Counted from the first letter of the stretch, positions 42,404-52,494 are shown. The stretch is 64,000 nt of DNA from Proluteimonas flavola (GCF_021191705.1 NZ_JAIWPU010000010.1:62001-126000), one strand, 5' to 3'. Notes: generated from the letters alone by a model not told the origin. Program-made: numbers and translations.

Positions 42404-45139
42404 TTGAACAGTTGTTCTGATAGTCCCGGGGGGATTCGTCCCGGCTGGTATCGGGTTGGCCGGATCGATCGCACGGCGATGGCGGGTGACCTGCTGGAAG
42501 TCGTGCAGCCGGATGGCGGCGTAATGTCTCGACAGGTGATCAGACAGGAGTTTCCGCCTATCGTCTCGCTCGTCTCGCCGAATGCAAGGGTCGAGCGCGT
42601 CGCCGCGGACGGATCACGTGTGTCGCTTGACGCAATGCTCGAGCCGATCCCGCGATCACAGGCGGCGCGCAGCATGGTGGCCGCGATCATGTTGGCGGGG
42701 CGGAACGGACAACGCGGGGTGCTCTGGGTGCAGGCTGCAATGGATCTGGTCCTGCGCCGCGGCCGCGGCCTGGGCGCATTGCTCTTCGCCCATTACGTAC
42801 TGGCGCTGCACGCAAGGACGCTGTCCGAGCACAGTCTGCCGCCCGTGGAGATCCGGGGCCATGGGCCGGCGATGCTGGCCGCGCCTCCGCTGGTCGCGCT
42901 GCGTGGACTCGAGTATGTCGGCGGCGCGCATGCGCAGTGGCGCGCACTGGACGATGACGGGGGCTTCCTGGTGGAGGCGACGCAGAGCGGGCTTCCCGCG
43001 CGGGCCGGCTGGTATCGCCTTTCGCTGCAGATGCAGGCGACGTCCGGTGCCCTGATCGCACCGGCCCTCTATCCCGACTACGGCGGCGGGTGTTCACAGA
43101 CCGACGTCATCCACCTGCCGGAACCCGATGCGCAGGGACGCATAGACTGCATCGTCCTGTTCCGCCGGGCGCTGCACCGGATGCGCTTCGATCCCAGCGT
43201 ACGCACATGCACGTTCGACATCCGCCGGATGCTACTGCGCCAGGTGGGGCGGCCCGCGGCGTTGATGGGCATGCTTGCCAAGCGTTCGCCCGACGGCCGG
43301 CTGGACTGGACGGGCAGCCGCCGACAGGCGATGCGGTTCACGCGCATGGCGCTGGCGAATGGTCTGTCTTCCGCGGTCTCGGCACTGGAGGCGCCGCAAG
43401 AGGTGGCCGGCGACTATGCCGCCTGGGTGCGCCGTTACGACCAACTCCACAGGGATGACCTCCAGGCGCTGGCGGCGCGCGTGGCGGCGCTGCCCCGGAC
43501 ACCGTGCATTTCGCTGGTAGTGCCGGTCTACAACACACCGGCGCGATGGCTGCGGCGCTGCATCGAAAGCGTCCGGGAGCAGGCCTACCCCAACTGGGAG
43601 CTGTGTCTGGCGAACGACGCCTCGCCCGCACCGCATGTCTCCGCGATTCTGGATGCGTACGCCGCCAGCGATCCACGCATTCGTGTCGTGCACCGGGAGC
43701 GCAACGGACACATCTGCGAGGCGTCCAATTCCGCCCTCGCGCTGGCGAATGGCGAGTGGACAGGCCTGCTCGATCACGACGACGAACTCCGCCCGCATGC
43801 GCTTCTGCGTGTCGTAGAGGCGATCGTAGGCAACCCTACGGCCAAGCTGCTGTACTCCGACGAGGACAAGATCGACGCTGCCGGGCAGCGTTTCGATCCA
43901 AATTTCAAGCCGGACTGGAACCCCGACCTGCTGCGTTCGCAGAACTACATCTGCCATTTCACTGTGATCCGCACGGACCTGGTGCGCGACGTGGGCGGCT
44001 TCATCCCGGGCTTCGAGGGCAGCCAGGACCATGATCTGTTCCTCCGCTGCACCGAATCGCTCGAATCCAGGGAGGTCCATCACATCCCGGAGATCCTCTA
44101 CCACTGGCGCGCGATCGAAGGTTCGACGGCGTTGTCGCGTGATTCGAAGGATTATGCAGGGCTGGCGGGTGAGCGCGCCGTCCGCGCCCACCTCGCGCGG
44201 ACGGGCGCCGACGCGGATGTGACACTGCTCCAGCATGGGCACTACCGGGTTTCGTGGGCGGTGCCCACGCCTGCCCCGGCGGTCAGCATCATCGTGCCGA
44301 CCCGGGACAGGGTTGCCCTGCTGCGCGACTGCGTCGAGAGCGTGCTCGGGAAGAGCACGTACCCGGATTTCGAGATCGTGGTCGTGGACAACCAGTCCAG
44401 CGACCCTGAGACCCTTGTATACCTGGCCGATCTTGAGGTCCGTCCCCGTGTCCGTGTGATCCGTTACAACGCCCCCTTCAACTACTCGGCGATCAACAAC
44501 TACGCCGTGGCGCATTGCAGCGGCGAGCTGGTCGTTCTGCTCAACAACGACATCGAGGTGATCGAGCCTGCCTGGCTCGAGGAAATGGCGGGTTTCGCAT
44601 TGCGTCCGGATGTCGGCGCGGTTGGCTGCATGCTGCTCTACCCCGATTGGCGGATCCAGCATGCCGGCGTCGTGCTGGGGGTCCAGGGCGTCGCCAATCA
44701 CTTCTACCAGCACCAGCGGCATGGTGTTCCGGGGCATGGTGCCCGCGCCCTCGTCGCGCAGAACCTGTCCGCGGTCACGGGCGCATGCCTCATGGTCCGT
44801 CGGTCCCTCTACGAGGAGGTGGGAGGGCTGGATGAAAAGCTTGCCGTCGCCTTCAATGATGTCGATTTCTGCCTGCGTGTGCGTGAAGCAGGCTATCGGA
44901 ACGTGTGGACACCGTTCGCCCTCCATTTCCACCACGAGTCGGCGTCCCGCGGTGTCGAGGACTCGCCGGAGAAGATGGCGAGATTCAAGGGTGAGGTCGA
45001 GCGGATGCGGGCCCGCTGGGCCTCCGTCCTGGATGAGGATCCGGCCTACAACCCGAATCTCACGCTGGATGCCGTCGGTTGCGGGCTGGCTTTCCCCCCG
45101 CGGGGAGCGACTTCGGTGCTCGGACAACAGACCTCTTAG
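42404..45139 (+). CDS. Large double-GT2 glycosyltransferase
   Basis: 911 aa reading from a TTG at 42404 preceded by AAGGAAG; the next ATG (42479) would remove the conserved GGIRPGWYRVGRID opening. Residues 1-340 hold beta-rich domains seen in this family (PGWYRVGRID, then RAGWYRLSLQMQATSG). GT-A domain one starts near 366 (PCISLVVPVYNTPARWLRRC, with LDHDDELRPHA near 455); domain two starts near 625 (AVSIIVPTRDRVALLRDC, with LLNNDIEVI). Such tandem GT2 proteins build repeating units of O-antigen or rhamnan-type chains. An IS5-like left end begins directly at its stop codon. Confidence 0.85.
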   Translation: MNSCSDSPGGIRPGWYRVGRIDRTAMAGDLLEVVQPDGGVMSRQVIRQEFPPIVSLVSPNARVERVAADGSRVSLDAMLEPIPRSQAARSMVAAIMLAGRNGQRGVLWVQAAMDLVLRRGRGLGALLFAHYVLALHARTLSEHSLPPVEIRGHGPAMLAAPPLVALRGLEYVGGAHAQWRALDDDGGFLVEATQSGLPARAGWYRLSLQMQATSGALIAPALYPDYGGGCSQTDVIHLPEPDAQGRIDCIVLFRRALHRMRFDPSVRTCTFDIRRMLLRQVGRPAALMGMLAKRSPDGRLDWTGSRRQAMRFTRMALANGLSSAVSALEAPQEVAGDYAAWVRRYDQLHRDDLQALAARVAALPRTPCISLVVPVYNTPARWLRRCIESVREQAYPNWELCLANDASPAPHVSAILDAYAASDPRIRVVHRERNGHICEASNSALALANGEWTGLLDHDDELRPHALLRVVEAIVGNPTAKLLYSDEDKIDAAGQRFDPNFKPDWNPDLLRSQNYICHFTVIRTDLVRDVGGFIPGFEGSQDHDLFLRCTESLESREVHHIPEILYHWRAIEGSTALSRDSKDYAGLAGERAVRAHLARTGADADVTLLQHGHYRVSWAVPTPAPAVSIIVPTRDRVALLRDCVESVLGKSTYPDFEIVVVDNQSSDPETLVYLADLEVRPRVRVIRYNAPFNYSAINNYAVAHCSGELVVLLNNDIEVIEPAWLEEMAGFALRPDVGAVGCMLLYPDWRIQHAGVVLGVQGVANHFYQHQRHGVPGHGARALVAQNLSAVTGACLMVRRSLYEEVGGLDEKLAVAFNDVDFCLRVREAGYRNVWTPFALHFHHESASRGVEDSPEKMARFKGEVERMRARWASVLDEDPAYNPNLTLDAVGCGLAFPPRGATSVLGQQTS

Positions 45140-45179
45140 GCCTGTTCACCATCTTTCCTCCAGACGTCGCACTGTCCGG

Positions 45180-45592
45180 ATGTGCACGAAGACGTATCCA
45201 AGTGGCACGAGTCGGGAACGGTTCAAGCAGATCCGCCCGACTCTGGAGCAAGCCCGCAAGCGAACCAAGCCCGCGACGGTGGATCTGTACGGGATCTGTT
45301 GTGCTGTGCTGTACTGCGCATGGGGTGGCAGTGACGCGCACTTCCCAATGACTTTCCCAAGTGGCGAACCGTGCACCCAGGGGCTGCCGCACGCCGTCGC
45401 GGTGACCACGGCGAAGGTGACCGACCGCAGGCGGCATAGGACGCGCTGGGGCGCAACGGGGTCGACTTGACGCGAGTGGATAGCGTGCCGTGCGACAGCG
45501 GCTGTACGGACAGCCATTCGCCGGAGGCGCGCGAGGCACTCTGGAAGAACAGGTCACGGTACAGATCGCCAAGCGCAGCGAATTGCGCACCT
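45180..45592 (+). pseudogene. IS5-family transposase remnant, N-terminal and truncated catalytic part
   Basis: The frame from 45180 reads MCTKTYPSGTSRERFKQIRP with RKRTKPATVDLYGI, the IS5 transposase start. It then jumps across a large internal deletion to GLPHAVAVTTAKVTDR, and after a frameshift continues LTRVDSVPCDSG. Similarity ends at about 45592, abutting the stop codon of the minus-strand SGNH gene. It cannot make a working transposase. Confidence 0.75.
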
Positions 45593-46895
45593 AACAGTCA
45601 AGGAGGCGCAGCATCCGGGCCGTGTAACTGGGAGCGTCGACTTGGCTCAGGACGAGGATGCGCGCGTGTTCGCGTTCGGTGGGCGTCATCTTCGCGATCT
45701 TCGCAGCGGCCTGGCGATCGACATCGATGGATGCGCCGGGGGCATTGATCAGGAACCTCTGGTTCGTCTGCGCCAGGATGTGGCGGGGGCATTCTTCCTC
45801 GATCAGGGAGGTATCCAAACCTGCAGCCGTGTAGGCGTAGACGACTCTGGAGAATACGGCTGCGAGGATGGCGCTCAGCGACACCGAGAAGCTGTCGCCG
45901 AAGATCAACAGCGTCTCCTGGACTGGCGCGCCGGCATTCGTGTAGATCCAGATTCTTCCGTGATTGCCGATGCCGTTGTCGTATCCCGGCTGGAGCTGCG
46001 GATAGTCGCGAGGCAGCGTCATGAACGTCCCGTGCTGTCCGCCCTCTACCTTGCCTCCCAAGTCTCCGTAAACCTGCCGTGCTTCGAATCTCGTGGGAAG
46101 ATCACCTGCATGGCGTTCGAGGCCGATGCTTTCGAGATAGTCTACGGCACCCACCATTGCGCCTTGGTCGGACCAGTGGGTATCGACCGTGCTGTAGGTG
46201 GTGTCGCGCGCTTCGCGCAGGCGGTCGAGCGGAAAGCGGGTCAGGTGTCCGGGGCACAGCGCAAGCACTTGGTCGACCGGCGTAAGCGCGGCGCGCTTGT
46301 GGGGATAGACGTCGCCGAATACCTCTTCCTTGGCCGGACAGATCAGCAATCGCATCGATCGCGCCGGGTTGTCGAGATTCAGTAGCGCATCGGCATACGC
46401 CTCCCATCCGCGGATCTGGAGGGGGTCGATCAACAGTCGACCGGTGTATTGATCGACGCTTCGGTTGGTGTCGTTGTCGAGGAACAAATGTCCGCCAAGC
46501 CCGCGTTGCACCTTGAAGATCGTGTCGATTCTGATCTCCGCGAAGGCAACGGTCTGCCCTGCCGTGCGGAAGGAAAAAGCCACCAGGCGTGAGCCTGCCG
46601 GGATGGTGATCTCGAATGCAGCCTGGATGCTCCAGTGAGTTTCGATTTCGCCCAGCACCGCGTGTCGTGCAGTGGGAGCCGGGATGTCGGCCGGAAACAC
46701 GGCCTCCGGTAGCCCGTCGACGTGCAGTATCACTTCGACAGCACCACCCGGCGCTTCGGGGAAGACCCAGCCGCGCAGGCAAAGATCGGCATCATCCTCG
46801 AGGATGGACTGGTTGCGTGGCTGATCGAGGTGCCAGGCCTTGATGGGATCCGCTTCAGGGTTCTTCCGCGTCCTCCGTAACGATATGCGCTTCAC
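45591..46895 (-). CDS. AlgX/AlgJ-like SGNH-fold protein, possible polysaccharide O-acetylation factor
   Basis: 434 aa from a GTG at 46895 (VKRISLRRTRKN) preceded by AGGA; a GTG at 46958 would add 21 Arg/Pro-rich residues of doubtful reality. An N-terminal beta domain contains DADLCLRGWVFPEAPGGAVE. The SGNH-like domain shows the Asp-His motif DTHWSDQGAMVGA and the nucleophile block LLIFGDSFSVSLSA. AlgX/AlgJ proteins take part in O-acetylation of alginate and similar polymers, normally with an MBOAT partner, which is absent here; no signal peptide is evident, which is odd for the family. It lies inside the IS5-like unit, opposite to the glycosyltransferases on its left. Confidence 0.75.
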   Translation of the reverse strand: MKRISLRRTRKNPEADPIKAWHLDQPRNQSILEDDADLCLRGWVFPEAPGGAVEVILHVDGLPEAVFPADIPAPTARHAVLGEIETHWSIQAAFEITIPAGSRLVAFSFRTAGQTVAFAEIRIDTIFKVQRGLGGHLFLDNDTNRSVDQYTGRLLIDPLQIRGWEAYADALLNLDNPARSMRLLICPAKEEVFGDVYPHKRAALTPVDQVLALCPGHLTRFPLDRLREARDTTYSTVDTHWSDQGAMVGAVDYLESIGLERHAGDLPTRFEARQVYGDLGGKVEGGQHGTFMTLPRDYPQLQPGYDNGIGNHGRIWIYTNAGAPVQETLLIFGDSFSVSLSAILAAVFSRVVYAYTAAGLDTSLIEEECPRHILAQTNQRFLINAPGASIDVDRQAAAKIAKMTPTEREHARILVLSQVDAPSYTARMLRLLDC

Positions 46896-47175
46896 GCTCT
46901 GGATCCTGATGTTTCGCGGGGGAGGCCTATCATCGCAGGACCACCACCTTGTGGGCACGGAAGGACGCCTTCCTGATATTTCTTGCCAGGGCCGCGGTCT
47001 CTTCTGAGGTCATGTTCGTGCCTGCGCCTGGCCCGGATCGCGTGAGAGGTGATCGGTCCGGTTCCGCAGCTGTCCGATCCGGCTCGACGCGGTGCGCGCC
47101 GAAGTGGACGCTGAAGGAGTAAGCCACCTGGAAGGCGCGCCCCGAAAGTCAGATTGCCGCGATTCGCGCTCGACA

Positions 47176-47480
47176 GGGCGCGCGACGGGGCGACTTGACG
47201 CGAGTGAAGAGCGCGCCGTGCGAAAGCGTCTGTATCGGGCAGCCATTCGCCGGAGGCGTGCGAGGCATTCTGGAGGAACAGGTCGCGGTACAGTTCGCCA
47301 AGCACAGCGAACTGCGCGTCTTCAAAGTCGTGCGCAAACGCCGGATTGCCGAACGCAGCTTCGCTTGGCTGGATGAAGAATGGGCGTCCATGGAAAAACT
47401 GCGAGCGCAAGCTCAACTCCAGCTTGCAGTTCATCCGTCTGGCATCCTTGGCGGTACTGCTCAGGAGACTTTGAACAGGC
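47176..47480 (+). pseudogene. IS5-family transposase remnant, C-terminal part
   Basis: The frame at 47195 reads LTRVKSAPCESVCIGQPFAG, then GILEEQVAVQFAKHSELRVF and KRRIAERSFAWLDEEWASME, the C-terminal catalytic region of IS5 transposases (the ERSFAWL block). A frameshift follows, since the expected NCERKLNTSLQFIHLA ending is spread over another frame. The first 130 bp repeat the end of the 45180-45592 fragment. Confidence 0.75.
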
Positions 47481-47499
47481 TCCGAGGCATCGCTCAGCC

Positions 47500-48495
47500 C
47501 TAATCCCCTAGCTCGGGCATGTTGCGTTCCAGCAGCGGATGCAGTGCCCGTCGCGGCGTGCTGGCGATGTCGTAGGCCAAGAAGCCGAGCATCAGCTGGG
47601 AGCCCACCACGATGGGGAGTGCGGCCAGCATGACCTCGCCTGCAGTGCTCGGTATGCCCGACCGGAACGAATGGAACCAGAAACCGATGCCGGCCGCGCC
47701 GCCTGCCAGCGTCAGGACCACGCCGGCCACCAGTTGGATCGAAGCAAGCGACGCGTCGCGCAGGAAGTAGTTGTAGAAGATCCGCTTGCCGGCGTTGCGC
47801 AGGTGGCGCAGCAGGAAATCGATGATGACGCCGCCGATCCGAAGGTTGCTGACCTCATCACCGTACCTGGCGGGCATCGGGACGTCGACCACCCGGGCCC
47901 GGATCGTGTTGAGTCGGAACAGCATGTCGGTCTCGAAGAAATAGCGCGTGCTGACGCGGTCGAAGGGCAGCTGTCTGGCCACCGCCGCATGCAGTGCCGT
48001 ATAGCCGTTGGTGGGGTCGAACACGTCCCAGTAGCCGGACGAGAGCTTCGACATCATCGACAGTGCCGCGTTTCCCAAGATGCGTATCCCGGGCATCCTG
48101 CCGATGTGGGCCAGGTCGTAGAACCGGTTGCCCTTGCTGTAGTCGGCGTCCTTGGAGATGATCGGTGCGACCAGCGGCCCCAACTGGTCGGGGTCCATTT
48201 GGCCGTCGCCATCCATCTTGACCAAGATGTCGGCTCCCGCGGCGATGGCCGCCGCATAGCCCCGCATCGTCGCGCCACCCACGCCCAGATTGACCTCGTT
48301 CTCAAGCACGAGCACACGTGGATCGCGGCAATGCGTGCGGACATGGTCGCCGCTGTGCTCCGGGCAGCGGTCATCGATCACCACGATGCGGAAGATCCAT
48401 GGCGGCAGGCCGGCGATGACATCGAGAATGTGCCGGCGCACCCGAAAGGACGGGATAATGACGGCGATGCGCGGCAACGGGTCGTTCTTGCGCAT
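47500..48495 (-). CDS. GtrB-like membrane-anchored GT2 glycosyltransferase
   Basis: 331 aa from the ATG at 48495. GT-A domain: IAVIIPSFRVRRHILDVI, VVIDDRCPEHSGDHV, and LVKMDGDGQMDPDQLGPLV carrying the DXD motif; NRFYDLAHIGRMPGIRILGN follows. The last 80 residues have two membrane helices (LVAGVVLTLAGGAAGIGFWF and MLAALPIVVGSQLMLGFLAY). This build matches enzymes that load a sugar onto undecaprenyl phosphate (GtrB/dolichol-phosphate mannose synthase type). Its start overlaps the stop of the upstream gene by one base in a four-gene minus-strand operon. Confidence 0.88.
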   Translation of the reverse strand: MRKNDPLPRIAVIIPSFRVRRHILDVIAGLPPWIFRIVVIDDRCPEHSGDHVRTHCRDPRVLVLENEVNLGVGGATMRGYAAAIAAGADILVKMDGDGQMDPDQLGPLVAPIISKDADYSKGNRFYDLAHIGRMPGIRILGNAALSMMSKLSSGYWDVFDPTNGYTALHAAVARQLPFDRVSTRYFFETDMLFRLNTIRARVVDVPMPARYGDEVSNLRIGGVIIDFLLRHLRNAGKRIFYNYFLRDASLASIQLVAGVVLTLAGGAAGIGFWFHSFRSGIPSTAGEVMLAALPIVVGSQLMLGFLAYDIASTPRRALHPLLERNMPELGD

Positions 48496-49310
48496 TATGT
48501 TCGGCTTCCAGGGAGCGGCGCGTGGTAGCTGGCGCCGTATGCGAGTGCGATCAGGCGCGCGACGGGGCCGGGCCAGAAGCGGGAGAACATCTCGAGATCC
48601 TCGCGCGCGCGTATGCCGGAGCGCACGCCGACGCTGGTCTCGCTGTCTGGATGGATGCGGTGCTGAACCAGCGGCCTGCGCAGATGGACGAAGGTCCCCT
48701 GCAGTTCGGTCAGGCGTACCCAAGCGTCCCAGTCGAGATTGGTCCGCATGTGCTCGTCGAAGTGCAATCCGCTGCGTTGTCTGGAGAACGTCACGGTGGG
48801 GCAGGAGATCGGGCATCCGAAGCGAAGCAATCGCCGGCGTGCCCCGCGTCCGCTGATCTCGCGCCGTCCGAGGTAGGCCAGCTCAATCAGGGTCCGCTTG
48901 ATGCGCAGCAATGGGGTGCCGTTGCGCACGAGGTCTCCCAGGAGTTCAGCATAGTCGGTGGAAATCAGCAGCGCGTCGGGCGATTCGCGCACCGCCGATG
49001 CGACCGCCTGGCCGAAGCCGGGCAGGTACACATCGTCCTGGTGGGCGATCGTCACCCATTCGGTGCCGGCCGCATCCACGGCTGTGTTCCAGTCGTGTCC
49101 GATGCTCCGATTTGGTCCGTGCAGCAGGTATCGCGCGCCGTACCGCGTGGCGGTCTCCTCGAGGCGGGCGCCGGGCACGGACGCGGATACGATGATGGGG
49201 GACGCTAGGTGCTGGGCCACCAGCGAAGCCAGGCACGCGTCCAGGTGGGGCGAATCGCCATATGCCGGTACGACATAGGCATGGTCGAAGTGGAACGGCA
49301 CCCCGCTCAT
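48495..49310 (-). CDS. Family 2 glycosyltransferase
   Basis: 271 aa from the ATG at 49310, which overlaps the flippase-like gene; the frame runs further upstream inside that gene. The GT2 fold opens HAYVVPAYGDSPHLDACLAS and has WVTIAHQDDVYLPGF (near 84-98, the donor-metal motif), ISCPTVTFSRQRSGL and RTNLDWDAWVRLTELQG. It is soluble or peripheral. Donor and acceptor are unknown. It is the third gene of the minus-strand set. Confidence 0.87.
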   Translation of the reverse strand: MSGVPFHFDHAYVVPAYGDSPHLDACLASLVAQHLASPIIVSASVPGARLEETATRYGARYLLHGPNRSIGHDWNTAVDAAGTEWVTIAHQDDVYLPGFGQAVASAVRESPDALLISTDYAELLGDLVRNGTPLLRIKRTLIELAYLGRREISGRGARRRLLRFGCPISCPTVTFSRQRSGLHFDEHMRTNLDWDAWVRLTELQGTFVHLRRPLVQHRIHPDSETSVGVRSGIRAREDLEMFSRFWPGPVARLIALAYGASYHAPLPGSRT

Positions 49311-49690
49311 GCGCTTCCCCTGCCGGACTGGACCAGCAGCAGCACCCCGCACGACACCAGGGCGATTCCGGCCCACTGCATGGTGTTGAGGCGTTCTCCA
49401 TAGAGCTGCCAACTGGCCAGGGCGATCAACAGGTAGAAGAACGATCCGGAAATGGCGAACGCCATGCCCAGTTTGACCCGGCTCACCACCACCACCCAAA
49501 CCATGAAGCCGATGCCCTGTATGCAGACCGCGGCGATGACCGATGGCGACAACATGGCCGCGAGCAACCACTGCAGGCCGGCCGGCACGGGGTCGCGCAT
49601 CGCGATCTGCGTCACTGCCCGCTTGACCAGCAACTGGCTGGCCAGCGTCGAGCAGGTGACGAACAGGATCATCATGATTTCACGGATCAT
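49307..49690 (-). CDS. Small four-helix DMT/EamA-type membrane protein, putative lipid-linked sugar flippase
   Basis: 127 aa with four hydrophobic segments: about 4-20, 40-60 (QWLLAAMLSPSVIAAVCIQG), 62-90 (MVWVVVVSRVKLGMAFAISG) and 100-122 (QWAGIALVSCGVLLLVQSG). Size and pattern match SMR/ArnE-ArnF-like proteins that flip undecaprenyl-phosphate-linked sugars. Its position between the GtrB-like enzyme and a GT-C-like membrane protein supports that role. It overlaps both neighbours by 4 bp. Confidence 0.78.
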   Translation of the reverse strand: MIREIMMILFVTCSTLASQLLVKRAVTQIAMRDPVPAGLQWLLAAMLSPSVIAAVCIQGIGFMVWVVVVSRVKLGMAFAISGSFFYLLIALASWQLYGERLNTMQWAGIALVSCGVLLLVQSGRGSA

Positions 49691-52368
49691 TGCGGCGCCT
49701 CTTCGGGAAGGGAGGAGGGGCGGGGTGCCCGGCGCAGGCGAAGGACGGCGGCATCGCCGTGTTGCGCGACGATCTCTTCGCTGTGGAGGAGCGCGTCGGC
49801 GCCGGCGAGGCAGCCATGGGTGCGGCCCGCGGGAAGGAAGACGTATCCGATGCCTTGGTCGATGAGCCAGTCACGGTCGAATCTGCGGCAGACATGCCGG
49901 TCATAGCTGTCAGTCGTGAAGGCGTCGTTACCCTGGAAATAGAAGAACGCCGACGGCGGCAGGTCCAGGAAAGGCGCGAGCCGCGAGCCCCCGACCGGAA
50001 TCAGCCAGCGTTCCCGACCCAAGTCGCGTACCGCGTTGAGGGTCAACAGGCGATTGTCCACAGACATTTCCGGCGTCCCGGTCCGCAGGGTACGACTGAA
50101 TGCATCGAGGGCTGCCACGTCGTCCGGATGTGGACAAACCAATCCCCCACAGTAGTTCCACTTGGGCTGCGTCATCCATGGCTGCGGTGTCCGGCCGGAC
50201 ACGAACGAGACAGCGACGAGCAGGGCGCCGAGCATCCAGAGCGCGGCGTGGGTGCTCCGCGCCCCCTCACGGCTCGCTATCTGGGCAAGGGCGAACGCCG
50301 GCAGGCCCAGCGCGCAGACGATCCTGAGCTGGGCGAACGCAACATCGGCATAGGCGGCGAGCAGGTAGAGGCGCGGGTCGGTCGTGAAGCGTGCGGCGAC
50401 GGCGTTGGTCACCGCGATCACCACGATGCTGGCAGCAACCGCCACAATCGCCTGCCATGGCGGCAGCCACCGTCGTGAGGTGGTGGCCAGCAGGGCAAGC
50501 GACAGCAGGGTCGGCGCCAGCCAGACCAGCCAGCCGGCCGAGGGAAGCAGGCGCAGGGCGCCTGCGAAATGGGTGAGTGGAGCGACGGCCAGTGCCTGCA
50601 GGCCTGCAATGACGCCTTCGCGCAGATCCACAGGCACGAGCTCCGGGCCGAGCGCGACCCCGGTGCCCAGCGCCTGTCCGCTCAGCATGGACAGGTAGTA
50701 GGGATCGGCCAGGACGAGGGCCACGCCCAGTGGCAGCGACAGGAACAGAAGGACGTCCCGCCTTCGCGAAAGTGCTGCCCAGAGCGTCGTGGCCCCCACC
50801 AGTACAGCGGCGCCTGCCAGGCTGATCGGATTCAGTGATGCGATCGCGAACACGCCCAGCGTCATCACGGGCAGCCGCTGGCGTATGGACCAGGCGGGCC
50901 TGCCCATCCATGCGGTCGCGATCAACGCAAGAAAACCGAATGCGAGGATGCGGCCAAGCCCTTCCTGATGGACGAAATGGCGATACAGCGGCAACAGCAT
51001 GGCCGCCGCCAGGATGCCGGCGGTGGACAACGCGATCGCGGACCTGCGCAGGGGCGAGTTGATGCGCTCGGATGCCGCATCGGCGATCGCGAACGCGGCG
51101 ACAAAGTACGTGATCCACGGAAGTGCCGTGATCACGTTGCGGCTGTCGCTCCAGGCCAGCCAGCTCCACGCCGCGCCCAGGAGCGCGGTGCCGCCCGGAT
51201 AGTTTAGCGGCTGGTCGCCCCATGGGCCCTGCTGCCAGGGCAGGCCGCCCAGTCGCTGTACCTGGAGTGCGAAGAAGGCGTGTTGGTCCGGGTCGCTGGA
51301 CAACATGACCAGCCGCGGGAGTTCGCGGTCCGCCACCATCAGGCAGACGGCGAGCAACAACGCAAGCTGCGAGTAGAGCCAGCCGTCGTGCGTGACACGC
51401 GCGATGGGCGCTGCGTGCCGGGTGCGCAGGATCGTCCAGGTCGCGATCGCTACGAGCGCGAGCATTTCCCAGGCCGTGACGGGTAGCCCGAGCACCATCG
51501 TCGCCAGGGATCGGAGCTGGAGGTAGGCCATTGCCGCGGCCTGTCCCAGCAGAAGCCAGAGGAACAGGCGGCTGCGGCCGTTCCGACGTCCCTCAAGGTC
51601 CAGTGCTGCGCCGATCAGGGTGAATCCCAAGGCGCCGGTAAACAGGGGCAGGCCGTACTGCAGGGCTTCAATCGGCCGAAATGCCGGTGCAATATCCAGC
51701 ACCGCGAGTATCGCCACGAAGCCTGCGGCGGTCAGGATGGCCGTCGTGGTTGCGACGGGCGGACGCAGGCCTGCACGGATCGAGATGATGAACGCCCGGA
51801 CGGCGAGGCCTCCGCTGACACAGCCCAGCAGCAGGAGGACTGCGGCGATCGCGATACGTTCCGGCGGGCTTTTCCGGATATCGGGCGGCACCTCGAAGCG
51901 CAGCGCCGGATCGGGACCTGTGGAAACAAAGTGCCGTCCGTCGGCTCCGGGAGCGCGTTGGATGTCATGCAGCGGTTCCAGTGCATCGACAAGTGTGCTC
52001 CCCTGCCATTCGACCAATCGACTGCCAGCCGTAAAGCGCACCGATTCGACCGTGATCTCGCCAGGGCCGCGTGCAGGGTCGAGGCGCAGCCATCGGGGCG
52101 GGCGGCTACCGTCGATCCTGAACTCGTGACGACGGGCATCGCCATCGTGGACCATGGTGAAATGCATGGACTGCGGTTCGGAAAACTCCAGCCCGCGTGC
52201 ATGGAACAGTTGCCCATCGCCTGATGCCATGCCGGCGATGTCCACCGCGATCACGATGGGCCGATCCGTCATGCACCAGACTGCGCCCGTGAGGAGCAGG
52301 ACGCTTATCAGCCCCGTCATTGCCTGTCGCAACCAGCCGCGGCAAAGCCAGCGCACGAGCGCGTTCAT
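49687..52368 (-). CDS. Large polytopic membrane protein, putative GT-C glycosyltransferase
   Basis: 893 aa. One N-terminal helix (about 17-35), then a periplasmic beta-rich region (about 40-165: [19 protein letters not shown]), then 12 or more hydrophobic helices between about 170 and 700, and a C-terminal soluble part with the Trp/Pro-rich [20 protein letters not shown] and [12 protein letters not shown]. This layout fits GT-C enzymes that take sugars from polyprenyl carriers in the periplasm. There is no family-specific motif I can name with certainty. First gene of the four-gene minus-strand operon. Confidence 0.72.
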   Translation of the reverse strand: MNALVRWLCRGWLRQAMTGLISVLLLTGAVWCMTDRPIVIAVDIAGMASGDGQLFHARGLEFSEPQSMHFTMVHDGDARRHEFRIDGSRPPRWLRLDPARGPGEITVESVRFTAGSRLVEWQGSTLVDALEPLHDIQRAPGADGRHFVSTGPDPALRFEVPPDIRKSPPERIAIAAVLLLLGCVSGGLAVRAFIISIRAGLRPPVATTTAILTAAGFVAILAVLDIAPAFRPIEALQYGLPLFTGALGFTLIGAALDLEGRRNGRSRLFLWLLLGQAAAMAYLQLRSLATMVLGLPVTAWEMLALVAIATWTILRTRHAAPIARVTHDGWLYSQLALLLAVCLMVADRELPRLVMLSSDPDQHAFFALQVQRLGGLPWQQGPWGDQPLNYPGGTALLGAAWSWLAWSDSRNVITALPWITYFVAAFAIADAASERINSPLRRSAIALSTAGILAAAMLLPLYRHFVHQEGLGRILAFGFLALIATAWMGRPAWSIRQRLPVMTLGVFAIASLNPISLAGAAVLVGATTLWAALSRRRDVLLFLSLPLGVALVLADPYYLSMLSGQALGTGVALGPELVPVDLREGVIAGLQALAVAPLTHFAGALRLLPSAGWLVWLAPTLLSLALLATTSRRWLPPWQAIVAVAASIVVIAVTNAVAARFTTDPRLYLLAAYADVAFAQLRIVCALGLPAFALAQIASREGARSTHAALWMLGALLVAVSFVSGRTPQPWMTQPKWNYCGGLVCPHPDDVAALDAFSRTLRTGTPEMSVDNRLLTLNAVRDLGRERWLIPVGGSRLAPFLDLPPSAFFYFQGNDAFTTDSYDRHVCRRFDRDWLIDQGIGYVFLPAGRTHGCLAGADALLHSEEIVAQHGDAAVLRLRRAPRPSSLPEEAPQ

Positions 52369-52494
52369 GCGATCTCCATGGCAAGCCGCGGACGGGCAAG
52401 TCCGTCCGTGTGGCTATCGGCGTGGATGGGTCGCCCGGGCAACTTGATCAAGCGTTCCCCATGCCAGCATTGTTCGGGCATCGTGGCAGCACAA

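Larger units (their letters stand above)
45140..47480 (+). mobile_element. IS5-family-like unit with 9-bp terminal inverted repeats enclosing a passenger gene
   Basis: The left end GCCTGTTCA (45140-45148) matches exactly, inverted, TGAACAGGC (47472-47480). Inside, IS5-type transposase sequence starts after the left end and finishes before the right end, but it is split and degraded. About 130 bp of it (around 45464-45592 and 47186-47314) occurs twice in direct orientation, and between the two copies lies a minus-strand AlgX/AlgJ-like gene. No clear target-site duplication was found. It is either an IS that picked up a passenger or two partial copies that closed around a gene. Confidence 0.6.
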
